Notes under the pieces: generated by a model
Seen by the model: the letters and a program-made list of their open reading frames with translations, nothing else
Told to the model about the DNA's origin: nothing
The model's database searches: none
Part shown: in pieces, positions 28,353-37,202 of the stretch
Layout of the letters: the number at the start of each line of letters is the position of its first letter
Position numbering within the stretch: position 1 is the stretch's first letter
Translations under genes and position numbers: made by a program
IMG/VR virus record: IMGVR_UViG_3300009182_000084
Coordinates: 1-52,798 of that record
Length of the DNA: 52,798 nucleotides
DNA from: a virus
Reading direction: 5' to 3' (one strand)

Positions 28353-28544
28353 CTAGACCATGCGATTAACGACACGGTTAGCCATCTTTTTTTCGTGACA
28401 TGTTGGGCACAACAATTGATTCATAACTTGAATAGGATTCATCATAATTCCACATGTAGGGCATGGTCGTGAACCATTCATAATTCCGTCTACTACAGCC
28501 TTGGCTTGTAGGTCCATGGTGTAGCCACCGTCATCAGTATCCAT
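28353..28544 (-). CDS. small zinc ribbon protein (63 aa)
   Basis: CPTC (28-31) and CPTC (46-49) are spaced as in a zinc ribbon, followed by a basic C-terminal helix (HEKKMANRVVNRMV) suited to nucleic-acid contact. The start overlaps the stop of the 925-residue protein by one base (TAATG). Function unknown. Confidence 0.6.
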   Translation of the reverse strand: MDTDDGGYTMDLQAKAVVDGIMNGSRPCPTCGIMMNPIQVMNQLLCPTCHEKKMANRVVNRMV

Positions 28545-31321
28545 TATTCGCCCCTAAATGCTGCGAGGTTCTTGGCTGCACGGCTATTTGACCCACTAAG
28601 GGTTGGTGGCGGTGCAGTAGGCGTGCTTACAGTTTTCACATTTTTAGGCAATACAGTAGGTACAGATTGAGATTCTGGTCTCTCATTTACGTATTCTTCT
28701 AGATAACGGTGTGGGTCAGTGTAGGCCGTACTTGATGCGTAGTCTTTAGAGTGAGCAGCGTGCTTCTTAAGAAGAGTTGTATATGCTTTTTCATCTTTAG
28801 GATTACCGCTAGTTTCTGATAGCTTTCTTGCAGCAGCTAGCTGGCCAACAGTAGCTGGTGCAGGATTCCAGCTTAGCCAGTCTTTTCTAGCGGCTGCGTG
28901 CGCCACTTCAAATGCATCAAATAGAGGCTTTTGTTTTGCACTGGGGGTCTTTACTGAGCTGTAATCTTTAAGAGTTAGTGGGCCACTAAATTCTTTTTCT
29001 TTTTTAGTTCTCGTAGTAGAACCTACGGATGGCTCTTCTGTAGCCTTTGCAGCCGCAGCTTTTGCACGTGCTTCAATAATCTCTGGGTGGTCCTTAATCC
29101 ATTGAGCATTAAACGCCTCCGTGGATTTACGTGCACGTTGAGCTGAAGGAGAATCCATCTCTGTTCCATGAGTAATGCCCTTGGCTTCCTCTGCTCTACG
29201 AAGTCTGGATGGGTTTGCAGAAACTGTACGGGTAAACTTTTCTCCAGTTTTTGGATTTGTAGCCTCTACTTCTCTAGGGCTGGCGCTTTGACCATTAACA
29301 GTTACTTCACCTTTGTAACCCAAAGTTGTTTGTCCTGCGTCAAGTCCTTTGCGCTGGCGGTATGCCCTGATACTTCTAAGAGTTCCGAGTTCCGCTACCT
29401 TTTTTTCCTTTTCTGCTTCTGCGGCTTGCTTCAGTTCCTCTGGAGTGCGTGGACGTGTACGTTCAGCTTCTTGAGCTGCTCTGTTTGTTTTCTCACGCTC
29501 AGTAATTCTTTGCAAAAGTTCTTCAGGAGAATCAGCAAAACCAACAATGACGCCCTTTTTATTGCCCTGCTTGTACTTAACTTTAATTGGGGCTTCGGCA
29601 ACTTCGGGCGTTCTAACTTGCCTAAAATCATTTACTGTAAAATCTGGAACACGACCAGCTTTGTGCCATTCTTGAATCTGTTTGCTAGTTGCAATGTTAA
29701 AAGCAGCGGTTCGTAGAGGTCCAAGTTCCTCTCCCCTAAAGTTAACCTTGTTTCTAGGAATCTTAATGCCTGCTTGCTGCATGCTTTCGATTTCTTTTTG
29801 GTGCTTTTTTGCAATTGCTTCGGATTTAGAACCGACAAGCAATGACCTGTTATCAAAATTGTTTGCGTGCTGCCAGTCCATGATTTTTTCAGCCATTTCT
29901 GGGTTGGCATACTCGCTCAAATCAGATTTTTTGTACCTATTAACAGCCATAAGGGCTGCTTGACCATAACGAACACCGTGGTAATCGTTTTTAAATCCGT
30001 GTCTGTAAACTTCTTTTCCAGGATAAGCTGCCTCTACACCTTCAAATCCTGGGATGTCTGTTCGAACATTCTTTGCTGGCCTGTCCTCACTAAACATTTC
30101 TGCAGGAATGGGGTTACCCAGTACGGTACGACTAACGTCTTCTAGTTTACCTGCCAAAGTTCCGATATGTTTAGCTGCAAGAAGAGCGTGCTCTACACCT
30201 GTTTGTGCGCCATTAACATCATCATCAACAGTCACGTACTCTTCTTTTGGAGCACGAGCTGTAAAGTCAGCAGGTGAACCACCACCTTCACCTACAGATT
30301 CAAGCTGAGCTGGTGTGTAGTTCTGACTCTGTACTGGACGACCAAATGCATTTAGGTCTTTGGCCTTAACTCTAGGGCTAATAACTCCTTCACCACGTCC
30401 GTGAGCAAGGTTAGCGTTTCCTAGATGGTTCCACATTTCATTTGCTAAACCAGATAGGTGCTCCAAATCTTCGTGGTAAGCTCCAGGAGCAGTTCTTTGA
30501 ATAGCGTCTCTAACTTGTCCAAGTCTGTGATTTAGACTTGATGCAATGAGGTGAAGGTCTCCAAGACCAGGGCCCATGTCATTGGCCGCCTTACGGTCAC
30601 TAGAAGTTATTTCTTCTAGAGCACCTGGACGAGCAGCTTTAGGCATGCGGAAAGTCTCATCTCCACCGCCAGATTCCCTAACTTCTTTAGCTACAGCAGC
30701 TTCGGAAGGAGTTGAAGTAGGGCCACCAGAATCAAGATTCTGGTCACTCTTTATAATATCTTCTCTTTCTGCTTTTAGCATTTTTTTAATAGCGTCTGAG
30801 TAGGCTTCGCTTGCTTGTTTTCTATTGGTATTTACTGCGGGGGCTTTAGCAGCCGAACCAACATTTTGACGTGATACTGTGAAATCACCATTTGGGCCCT
30901 CTGTAGTTGACCCAATAACTGATGCAAGAGTGTCATTAATTTTTGCAATCTTTAACGCATCTTCAGCATTTCTTACTTTTTTACTTCTAGAACGAGGTGG
31001 CTCTACAAGACCTACCTTACGTCGTGCAGCCTTTACCTCATCTGTGGTAGCACCTTTTCTAGGTACGACTCCAGGTACAAGAACACCCGTGTCTTTTAAT
31101 GTCGCTTTTGCTGCGGATTTTGCTACGGTTTTATCTCCAACAGCTTCTGCTTGGTCTTTAGACAGACCTGAATTCTTACGTTTTGCATTTGTTTTACGGG
31201 TTTGTTCAGCCGCCTCTTCAACGCTAGGTTTGCCTGCATTGGCACGACGGCGCGCTTCCTCTAGGTCAACATTAATATCTGCGCCCGAACCACCCGTAGC
31301 ATTTAGGTTTTTCTTAGCCAT
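28544..31321 (-). CDS. large basic, largely disordered protein (925 aa), possibly virion-internal
   Basis: The protein is rich in Ala, Lys, Glu, Arg, Thr and Pro, with long low-complexity stretches and no Cys. Ordered helical islands include DLHLIASSLNHRLGQVRDAI, SGLANEMWNHLGNANLAHG and VEHALLAAKHIGTLAGKL, which share a His-x-x-x-Leu-Ala/Gly theme. No enzyme motif is seen. It is a candidate for an internal head or DNA-associated protein, or a scaffold; this is inference from composition and from neighbours of the same type. Confidence 0.5.
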   Translation of the reverse strand: MAKKNLNATGGSGADINVDLEEARRRANAGKPSVEEAAEQTRKTNAKRKNSGLSKDQAEAVGDKTVAKSAAKATLKDTGVLVPGVVPRKGATTDEVKAARRKVGLVEPPRSRSKKVRNAEDALKIAKINDTLASVIGSTTEGPNGDFTVSRQNVGSAAKAPAVNTNRKQASEAYSDAIKKMLKAEREDIIKSDQNLDSGGPTSTPSEAAVAKEVRESGGGDETFRMPKAARPGALEEITSSDRKAANDMGPGLGDLHLIASSLNHRLGQVRDAIQRTAPGAYHEDLEHLSGLANEMWNHLGNANLAHGRGEGVISPRVKAKDLNAFGRPVQSQNYTPAQLESVGEGGGSPADFTARAPKEEYVTVDDDVNGAQTGVEHALLAAKHIGTLAGKLEDVSRTVLGNPIPAEMFSEDRPAKNVRTDIPGFEGVEAAYPGKEVYRHGFKNDYHGVRYGQAALMAVNRYKKSDLSEYANPEMAEKIMDWQHANNFDNRSLLVGSKSEAIAKKHQKEIESMQQAGIKIPRNKVNFRGEELGPLRTAAFNIATSKQIQEWHKAGRVPDFTVNDFRQVRTPEVAEAPIKVKYKQGNKKGVIVGFADSPEELLQRITEREKTNRAAQEAERTRPRTPEELKQAAEAEKEKKVAELGTLRSIRAYRQRKGLDAGQTTLGYKGEVTVNGQSASPREVEATNPKTGEKFTRTVSANPSRLRRAEEAKGITHGTEMDSPSAQRARKSTEAFNAQWIKDHPEIIEARAKAAAAKATEEPSVGSTTRTKKEKEFSGPLTLKDYSSVKTPSAKQKPLFDAFEVAHAAARKDWLSWNPAPATVGQLAAARKLSETSGNPKDEKAYTTLLKKHAAHSKDYASSTAYTDPHRYLEEYVNERPESQSVPTVLPKNVKTVSTPTAPPPTLSGSNSRAAKNLAAFRGE

Positions 31322-31323
31322 TA

Positions 31324-31830
31324 TTAACCTTTATTTCTCTTTAGTGCGATTGGCTTTGGTGGAGCAGGAGTTGGAATAGGCTTTCCAGCAGTCTTAGTAA
31401 CAGGATTTTGGGTTGTCTTTTTAGCAGTTGTTGCTTTTTTTGTTGTCGGTGGTTTTGGAGAAGCGCCTGTGACGTAATGAGCATCTCCACGTTGGCGTGA
31501 ACGACGTGGAGTTCCTGCAGGTTGACCCTTTGCACCACGAGCAGACGCAGTTGAGTAACCTACTCCAGCACCTGTTGGTTTAGTTTCCTTAGCAGCAGGC
31601 TTAGCTTTGGTTGTTGAGTCTGGCTCTGATTTCTTTGTTTTAGCGCCCTTTTCCATGGCAGACAAAAGCCCTTTAAGGGTTTGTGCCTGTCTCTTGTTAA
31701 ATGTAGCTAGAGCCATTCCAGTAAGAGGCTTTCCATTACTATCTTTGGGTACAAAGTTTTTAGCGTTACGTGGCTTATATGTATTAACGTCAATGTCTTT
31801 AGACTTTAGTGGTTTTTTTTCTGCGGCCAT
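31324..31830 (-). CDS. basic disordered protein (168 aa)
   Basis: The protein is dominated by Lys, Pro, Thr and Ala (SKPPTTKKATTAKKTT-like stretches), resembling histone-H1-like tails that bind DNA. It lies 2 bp from the 925-residue gene and 2 bp from the 586-residue gene, so the three form one unit. DNA condensation or capsid packing aid is possible. No family is recognised. Confidence 0.5.
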   Translation of the reverse strand: MAAEKKPLKSKDIDVNTYKPRNAKNFVPKDSNGKPLTGMALATFNKRQAQTLKGLLSAMEKGAKTKKSEPDSTTKAKPAAKETKPTGAGVGYSTASARGAKGQPAGTPRRSRQRGDAHYVTGASPKPPTTKKATTAKKTTQNPVTKTAGKPIPTPAPPKPIALKRNKG

Positions 31831-31832
31831 GT

Positions 31833-33593
31833 TTACTCTCCTGCCTGGCTTGGTGCATCAATGGTGGTTGGTTTCCAATAGTGTGTTCTACTCAATTTTA
31901 CCTGTTGTCCACTATTTGGGTCAATATCCCCAGCTACATATGGGACATTTTTCTGTGGGTGGACGTGCTGTCCCTTACTATCTTTAAATGCTTGTTGAGA
32001 TGATGGAAGTTGCCTAACGTCCACTGCCCTCATACGAATTGCAGCTGAGTTACTTGCGTCTGAAAAAGAACGGACAGTTGGAGTAAGAGTAATCGCAGGT
32101 GTTCCTGTACGGCTACTTCTCTGTGGGCCTGCGGTAGCAAGGGCTTCTGCAATTTTGTGCCCCATGACATCGGCCATTCGAGGGTTTGTCCTCTTTAGAA
32201 TTTCGTGGTTTTCATGACTAATTTTCATTTGCTTGGCTACGCCTGCAACACGGTCATTTGTAAGAAATATATGCCCTGGCATAGATTTTTCTTCAGTCAG
32301 TGGGTCAATGTCAACATCGTCTATAGAAACTTGTTTAGGCATACTTTCTGCAACAAGTTCATTTGCACGTCTACTGGCAGCTTCAAGCTCAGTTCTATCT
32401 ACTGGATGTACCATACCTTCTGGTAATTCAGCTTGAACTTTATTATGAATAGTTATTAGGTGTCCAAGGTATCTAGAAACTTGTTTAGCAGTATCTGCGG
32501 TAGGATTTGCTACGCTAAATGTCGGCTGGCTTAGTGAGCGGTAATCAGGAATTTGATTACCTTCTTTATCTACTCCACGAGGAATCGCTACGTCAAGTCG
32601 CTCTTGTCTTGTCTGACCAAATTGTCTAGCAGCAATTTTTCCGCTAACTCCTGCATCAACCAAAACGTCTTGTGCGCCACGTGCTGACACACTTGGCTTT
32701 TCCCAAAGATTTGTTTTCATAATATTTGGAGCGTCTGGTGCAGATAGTGTTCCTGCCCAATCTCTAAGGTCTTTGGCATATGGATGTGTAGGGTCTTTTT
32801 GCTCAATTTTATCCGCAACTTCATGGGCCGCTGCTATTTGAGCGCTTATGTGTCCAGAGGGGTCATTGATAAAAGAGTTAAGGGCTTTGTGGGCCTTATC
32901 TGCAATGCCCATAATAGCGGAAAGACCTGCTGACCGCATAGGGTGCGAATCAGCCGCAGCCAACCTGGTTTCTTTAGGAACTCTAGTTGCACCAAATGCA
33001 AACCTGTGTGCGTTCTTTTCCCAAACTTTATCTCCAGCTTTGCGGCGATTTTTAGCAGCAGTTTCTTCTTTACGAGCTGCACGAGCTTCTGCTTTTAGTT
33101 CTTCTGGGGTCTTTACAGAAGTGTTTGATTGAGGAATGCCGTCCATGGAGCCTCGGGAGTTGTTGCGGTCTTCCGTCGCCATACGCTGTGCGACGTCTCG
33201 CTCAACCTGTGCAGCAGCGGCTGTTCCTGCACGCTGGGAAGTTGATGTGGCGATTACTCGGTTATAGCGTTCAATTTCATGTTGGTGCCACCCGTAAAAA
33301 CGACCCCGACCAGTTTCTGCGGTTGCATTGTTTTCTTTAGTTGATTTTTTACTGGTAGATTTAGTAGCTGACTCTGCTGTCCCTGTTTTTCTGGCAGCTT
33401 CTTGGGCTTGGGCGGATATTAGAATGCCGTTTGCATCTACAAGGTTCTCAGTTGAAGGACTTGTTGTTGCTGGCTTAGATGTCTTCTTGACTTCGGTCGT
33501 AGATTCTTCTGGGGTAGGCTCGGGCTCTGCTCCGCCTACTCTTGTTAGAGCAACGGGGTTGTACTCAAAATACTTTTTAATTTTACGGGCCAT
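31833..33593 (-). CDS. large basic protein (586 aa), possibly virion-internal
   Basis: The first ~190 residues are low-complexity and charged. Then helical segments appear, e.g. SAGLSAIMGIADKAHKALNSF, IAAAHEVADKIEQ and TAKQVSRYLGHLITIHNKV, similar in style to the helices of the 925-residue protein. No Cys-based or enzymatic motif is recognised. The common pattern suggests the two are distant relatives. The stop is 2 bp from the next start. Confidence 0.5.
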   Translation of the reverse strand: MARKIKKYFEYNPVALTRVGGAEPEPTPEESTTEVKKTSKPATTSPSTENLVDANGILISAQAQEAARKTGTAESATKSTSKKSTKENNATAETGRGRFYGWHQHEIERYNRVIATSTSQRAGTAAAAQVERDVAQRMATEDRNNSRGSMDGIPQSNTSVKTPEELKAEARAARKEETAAKNRRKAGDKVWEKNAHRFAFGATRVPKETRLAAADSHPMRSAGLSAIMGIADKAHKALNSFINDPSGHISAQIAAAHEVADKIEQKDPTHPYAKDLRDWAGTLSAPDAPNIMKTNLWEKPSVSARGAQDVLVDAGVSGKIAARQFGQTRQERLDVAIPRGVDKEGNQIPDYRSLSQPTFSVANPTADTAKQVSRYLGHLITIHNKVQAELPEGMVHPVDRTELEAASRRANELVAESMPKQVSIDDVDIDPLTEEKSMPGHIFLTNDRVAGVAKQMKISHENHEILKRTNPRMADVMGHKIAEALATAGPQRSSRTGTPAITLTPTVRSFSDASNSAAIRMRAVDVRQLPSSQQAFKDSKGQHVHPQKNVPYVAGDIDPNSGQQVKLSRTHYWKPTTIDAPSQAGE

Positions 33594-33952
33594 TAGTTAG
33601 CTCCTAAGTCATTTCTACTACTACCACTATACCCTGCTGGACCGCCTGAAAACCAGGAAACTCGGGGTTCTGTGTAATTTCTATCGATACTTACTACATC
33701 ATCAATTTCTGGTTGACGTCTCAATCCGTATCCCATTCGTGGTGGGAACAATTGAATTTGTGGAAGGTTTGGGCGTACCATCTGTTGAACCTGTGCCCCA
33801 GTAAGAGTGGCAACTACAAGTGCCTGCTGCGTTAAGCGCTCCTCATTAGATGACCAAGGACCGTTGTAAGTCCACTTAGGCCACCCCTGCTGGTCTGTAA
33901 TACCATTGCGCCAAGGTTTTGTATAATCGTAATTACCATCAAACTGGGACAT
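33593..33952 (-). CDS. hypothetical virion-cluster protein (119 aa)
   Basis: I start at 33952 (MSQFDGNYDYTKPW), where ATG overlaps the upstream TAA. The protein is Trp-, Tyr-, Gly- and Pro-rich (GWPKWTYNGPW), with a later helix ALVVATLTGAQVQQMV. No family is recognised. Confidence 0.5.
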   Translation of the reverse strand: MSQFDGNYDYTKPWRNGITDQQGWPKWTYNGPWSSNEERLTQQALVVATLTGAQVQQMVRPNLPQIQLFPPRMGYGLRRQPEIDDVVSIDRNYTEPRVSWFSGGPAGYSGSSRNDLGAN

Positions 33953-34485
33953 TATGACCACACAGGCTTTAAATAGTTAAGTTGGTTAGCTCGTTGTACG
34001 TTAATACTTCCAGGGGAATCTGAAACAAGGTTTGACTTACCATCATTAACTAGATGAGGGGCTGGAACAAAACGTGTGTCTTGGCCTGCACGTGGAATCA
34101 TCCATACAACTGCACCATTAACGTTAACTTGTTTGGCTTTCATCTGACGCTTAATACTTGTTTCATTACTAAAATCTGGTGTCCAGTAATAGGCGTTGGG
34201 CTCAATGCGTTCGCCCTTGTGAACACCACGCTGATATGATTTTTGATTAACACGATTTTTAATTGAATCAAGAAGTCGGTCATCACGACGTGAACGAATA
34301 GTTCCTAGATAACCATCAGGGTATTCTGCAGAAGGTACTCGTCCAGTACCGATTCGCATAGCATCAAGGTCTCCGCGAGCAACTGGGCCTCCATAGCCAC
34401 CTTGGTTGTTATAGCCATTAAGACCATTACCACCAATTGACTGCCAGTTTTGCTGCGGGCTGAAGTTATTGACTGACCCAGCCAT
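33952..34485 (-). CDS. hypothetical virion-cluster protein (177 aa)
   Basis: The protein has an Asn/Gly-rich N-terminus and then a mixed domain with GTIRSRRDDRLLDSIKNRV and AVVWMIPRAGQDTRFVPAPH. Both ends overlap neighbours by one base. No family is recognised; its place among structure-like genes suggests a virion role. Confidence 0.5.
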   Translation of the reverse strand: MAGSVNNFSPQQNWQSIGGNGLNGYNNQGGYGGPVARGDLDAMRIGTGRVPSAEYPDGYLGTIRSRRDDRLLDSIKNRVNQKSYQRGVHKGERIEPNAYYWTPDFSNETSIKRQMKAKQVNVNGAVVWMIPRAGQDTRFVPAPHLVNDGKSNLVSDSPGSINVQRANQLNYLKPVWS

Positions 34486-34808
34486 TAGTCACCACTCATT
34501 GAGCTTAAAGAATGAGGCATTTCAACTGTAGCTTTGTCCCCAAATTGAAGAATACTTCCAACGTTCATAGCCCCAGCACCAGCAATTCGTCCTCCGCCAT
34601 TCATTGATTTAGAATGCCAAACTGTTGGCAGAGAGGTATTTGTGCCTTCAGTTAGCACATTAGGACCCTCAGTAACAGATTGGTGCCCTGCAATAGAGCT
34701 TTTAATTAAATCGTCAGAATTTTGAATACCGTACCGTGCAGCGACTTCACCAGCAGGTGATGCTGGTGCTTGCGGTGTAGGTTGCGGAAGTGAAGGAAAA
34801 CCTGCCAT
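34485..34808 (-). CDS. hypothetical virion-cluster protein (107 aa)
   Basis: The protein has a Pro/Ala-rich N-terminus (PSLPQPTPQAPASPAGE) and a Gly/Ser/Asn-rich remainder, with no charged catalytic-type motif. It overlaps the next gene by one base. No family is recognised. Confidence 0.5.
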   Translation of the reverse strand: MAGFPSLPQPTPQAPASPAGEVAARYGIQNSDDLIKSSIAGHQSVTEGPNVLTEGTNTSLPTVWHSKSMNGGGRIAGAGAMNVGSILQFGDKATVEMPHSLSSMSGD

Positions 34809-34820
34809 TGCACTACCTAC

Positions 34821-35261
34821 TTAAATATTTTGGACGGACTGAATGCCTGATTCAAAGTTAGGGTTGGCACGACCAGCAACCGATGGAATAATGCGAGCAT
34901 TAGCCATAGTTGGTCCAGCTGCAGGGTCAATCTGAACAAATGTAGACTTAGGAGCTACACGGTAAGTTGCACCGATAACTTCCTGGTTTACACGGTTCTG
35001 CTTTGAGCCAGGGTTGGTTGGGTCACCAGCCTGAACATTGTGACGTGGTTCCATTGTGCCACGTAGAGCAGGCATAGGAGTGGTTGCATAAGCATCCATA
35101 CCCATTGCAATGCGGTGACTGCCCGAGTTGCTTGCGTCTTCATATGCCTCGTCTGAGGTTTGGTGCATACGTGCCATTGAATTACCTGCCGATTCTAGAT
35201 GATTTGAGGGTGCTCCAGTACGACGTCTCATACCGTGTCCCATTGATGTCCAATTTGCCAT
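34821..35261 (-). CDS. hypothetical virion-cluster protein (146 aa)
   Basis: The protein is polar, rich in Gly, Ser, Asn, Ala and Met, with no Cys (AMGMDAYATTPMPALRGTM in the middle). A strong AGGAG-type binding site (AAAGGAGTTTCC) precedes it. It may be the first gene of the virion-like block. No family is recognised. Confidence 0.5.
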   Translation of the reverse strand: MANWTSMGHGMRRRTGAPSNHLESAGNSMARMHQTSDEAYEDASNSGSHRIAMGMDAYATTPMPALRGTMEPRHNVQAGDPTNPGSKQNRVNQEVIGATYRVAPKSTFVQIDPAAGPTMANARIIPSVAGRANPNFESGIQSVQNI

Positions 35262-35294
35262 TGGAAACTCCTTTATACATGTATTGAGTAGCGT

Positions 35295-35588
35295 TTAGCT
35301 CGCGGAGATTGCAAAGACAATTGCTGAAATCTCGCCATCACGAGATTCAATTGTAGTAAAACCAGGCTTGCAGGTTAGGTCTAATCCTCGTGGGGCCACA
35401 TAGCCTCGTGCGATTGCTAGTGCTTTTACTGCTTGGTTTACTGCGCCAGCACCTACGGCACGAAGTTTTACTTCACGCTTGTCATAGATTGCATGGGCCA
35501 CTGCCGATGCGACGGATTGTGGATTGCTACCTGCTGAAACACGAAGGAATGGTTCCTCTGTAGAAGGTAGGATGATTTCTTCACTCAT
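35295..35588 (-). CDS. SpoVS-family protein
   Basis: The 97-residue protein is a close match to stage V sporulation protein S: FLRVSAGSNPQSVASAVAHA, VGAGAVNQAVKALAIARGYV and LDLTCKPGFTTIES. SpoVS is a small cytoplasmic Alba-like protein, required in Bacillus subtilis sporulation; actinobacteria and some actinophages also carry it. It may bind nucleic acid. It sits between the virion-like block and the RuvC-like gene. Confidence 0.92.
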   Translation of the reverse strand: MSEEIILPSTEEPFLRVSAGSNPQSVASAVAHAIYDKREVKLRAVGAGAVNQAVKALAIARGYVAPRGLDLTCKPGFTTIESRDGEISAIVFAISAS

Positions 35589-35647
35589 TTGTAGTCCTTA
35601 AATATACGAGTTTATACGCCATCCTCGTTATTAAGAATACATAAGTT

Positions 35648-36214
35648 TTACTCTATAGAATCCCTAAACTTAGGGTCTTTTACTTTTTCTAGAATTTCTT
35701 TTTCAACAGCATCTATGGCTATTCCAGCTGCTAAACGGGCCAAAGAATAAGCATCCGCAGCATTGTCATCATTAAACTCTACGCCATAACGCTTGTATAT
35801 TTGTAGAAGCATTTCTTGCTTCTTAGCCGTACCTTTTCCTGAGGCGTACTTCTTAAGTGTCATTGGGGGAATCTGTAGTGGGAGGATACTCCTCGACCAG
35901 AGCTCTAGCTTAACTGTGGCAGATAACTCACCTAATGCCAAAGCAGAGTGTGATGCTAAAACCGTGCCTTCTATGGCAACGTCTTTAACTATCCAGCCTT
36001 CTAGAGAAAACATTAGCCACATGTTATTTATCCAACCTTGTATGTCTGCTAGGCGTTGGATACCTCGATACTCGGATTTATAAACCCAAGTCTTGTGTTG
36101 TGAGGGGAACTCGACGGAGACCACAGAAAGAGCAAACCCTGTCAATGACTGGTCAATACCAACTGCAACTTCTTGGCTGCCTTGTAGGCCTCCGTCAAAT
36201 TCCTTAACACTCAT
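35648..36214 (-). CDS. RuvC-like Holliday junction resolvase
   Basis: The 188-residue protein shows the RNase H-like RuvC layout: VAVGIDQSLTGFALSVVSV (first Asp near residue 20), VKDVAIEGTVLASHSALALGEL (catalytic Glu), PLQIPPMTLKKYASGKGTAKKQEML, and FNDDNAADAYSLARLA (last acidic pair). It would cleave Holliday junctions during recombination or before packaging. It lacks the extended basic C-terminus of bacterial RuvC and resembles phage versions. Confidence 0.85.
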   Translation of the reverse strand: MSVKEFDGGLQGSQEVAVGIDQSLTGFALSVVSVEFPSQHKTWVYKSEYRGIQRLADIQGWINNMWLMFSLEGWIVKDVAIEGTVLASHSALALGELSATVKLELWSRSILPLQIPPMTLKKYASGKGTAKKQEMLLQIYKRYGVEFNDDNAADAYSLARLAAGIAIDAVEKEILEKVKDPKFRDSIE

Positions 36215-36231
36215 TGTACGACTTTCTTTGC

Positions 36232-36360
36232 TTAAGCGTTTACTAGTCGTCTTTTTTCAGCATCAAATTTCTTTGGGTGCTTTTTAAACGCTTTACCGTT
36301 ATTGCGGTCTGGTCCTTTACGGACAGGAGCTGCTGGAGCTCCACCTCTACCTTTTGCCAT
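36232..36360 (-). CDS. small basic protein (42 aa)
   Basis: The frame starts at 36360, ends at TAA 36234-36232, and encodes a Lys/Arg/Ala/Gly-rich product (MAKGRGGAPAAPVRKG...). It fits exactly between the RuvC-like gene and the DUF1599 gene. It may be a nucleic-acid-binding accessory. No family is recognised. Confidence 0.5.
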   Translation of the reverse strand: MAKGRGGAPAAPVRKGPDRNNGKAFKKHPKKFDAEKRRLVNA

Positions 36361-36362
36361 CT

Positions 36363-36770
36363 TTACTCCTGTGGCCACTCGTTATCAAGAACCAGCATAG
36401 CAATGATTGCGTAGTTAGCCATGTCAAGGAATGAATCTTTTAAACTCTCATTCTCTGGCGTAACGCCACTATCAATAAGGTTATTGATACGTGCAAACTT
36501 ATCCCACATACGTACTCTTAGTCCGTTCAGAGGTCCGCCAGGGCTCTGTGAGATGTTCTTTGGTCCGTAGTCCTTGTGCTTTTGTAGTAGCACTGACTTG
36601 GCGTGCTGGAACTTTTGCTGAACTGCTTCATCAAACTCACCAGTCGCACCCTTACGAATCATATCCACAATCTCCTGTGGCAAGTCCTTAACTTCTCCAA
36701 GAAGACTCATATCAGCTGGGTTGATACCCTGCTCCTCAAGCTCCATGTATAGTTCCTTCATTTTTCCCAT
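36363..36770 (-). CDS. DUF1599 / nucleotide-modification-associated (Nmad1) protein
   Basis: The 135-residue protein contains the characteristic KHKDYGPKNIS, LRVRMWDKFARINNLI and ESLKDSFLDMANYAIIAMLV of DUF1599. Family members are found next to phage nucleotide-modification genes, and the fold is thought to relate to nucleotide pyrophosphohydrolases. It overlaps the nuclease-like gene by one base. Its presence is consistent with base or dNTP modification, which is inference. Confidence 0.85.
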   Translation of the reverse strand: MGKMKELYMELEEQGINPADMSLLGEVKDLPQEIVDMIRKGATGEFDEAVQQKFQHAKSVLLQKHKDYGPKNISQSPGGPLNGLRVRMWDKFARINNLIDSGVTPENESLKDSFLDMANYAIIAMLVLDNEWPQE

Positions 36771-37201
36771 TATTCACTAACCTTCCACATTTTTAGATAC
36801 TTCATTAGTCCTTTAATTGATACTAGCACACCATTGCTTGCTGCGGAATGGCGGTTAGCAATAGGCTGCTTGCTCTTTGGTGGCTCTACCAACTCAATAT
36901 AGTTTCGTAGTGCCTCAGTTTTAATCAACAGAATAGCTGTGCCATCTGGAGATGCCTGACCCCACCACTTAGACTGTGTTCCGTATACTCCCGATGGTAC
37001 TGCATCTGATTCATCAGAACGACGGTACTTCTCAGTCTCTACGTAGAAATTGCCAGTCTCATTGGCACGGTAGTCAGTCTTGACTTCAATCGTAACGTTT
37101 GGGTCACGACTGTCCTCAAACAAAAGGTCAAGTAGTTCTTCCCCTACTTCACCACGCTCCATGTCACGGTCAAACCGTGGCTCGAATCCTGTAGCTTTCA
37201 T
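36770..37201 (-). CDS. PD-(D/E)XK-like nuclease
   Basis: I start at 37201 (MKATGFEPRFDRDMERG, 143 residues), because AAAGGA lies upstream and earlier in-frame starts fall inside the preceding gene. The segment GELLDLLFEDSRDPNVTIEVKTD has the E-x(n)-D-x-E-x-K layout of PD-(D/E)XK nucleases, followed by a Gln/Trp segment. It would be a cytoplasmic DNA nuclease. No specific family is named. Confidence 0.6.
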   Translation of the reverse strand: MKATGFEPRFDRDMERGEVGEELLDLLFEDSRDPNVTIEVKTDYRANETGNFYVETEKYRRSDESDAVPSGVYGTQSKWWGQASPDGTAILLIKTEALRNYIELVEPPKSKQPIANRHSAASNGVLVSIKGLMKYLKMWKVSE

Positions 37202-37202
37202 A

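Noticed and set aside
30879-31379. Plus-strand frame opposite the 925-residue gene
   Set aside because: It is a shadow of the minus-strand gene in another frame with no start signals.
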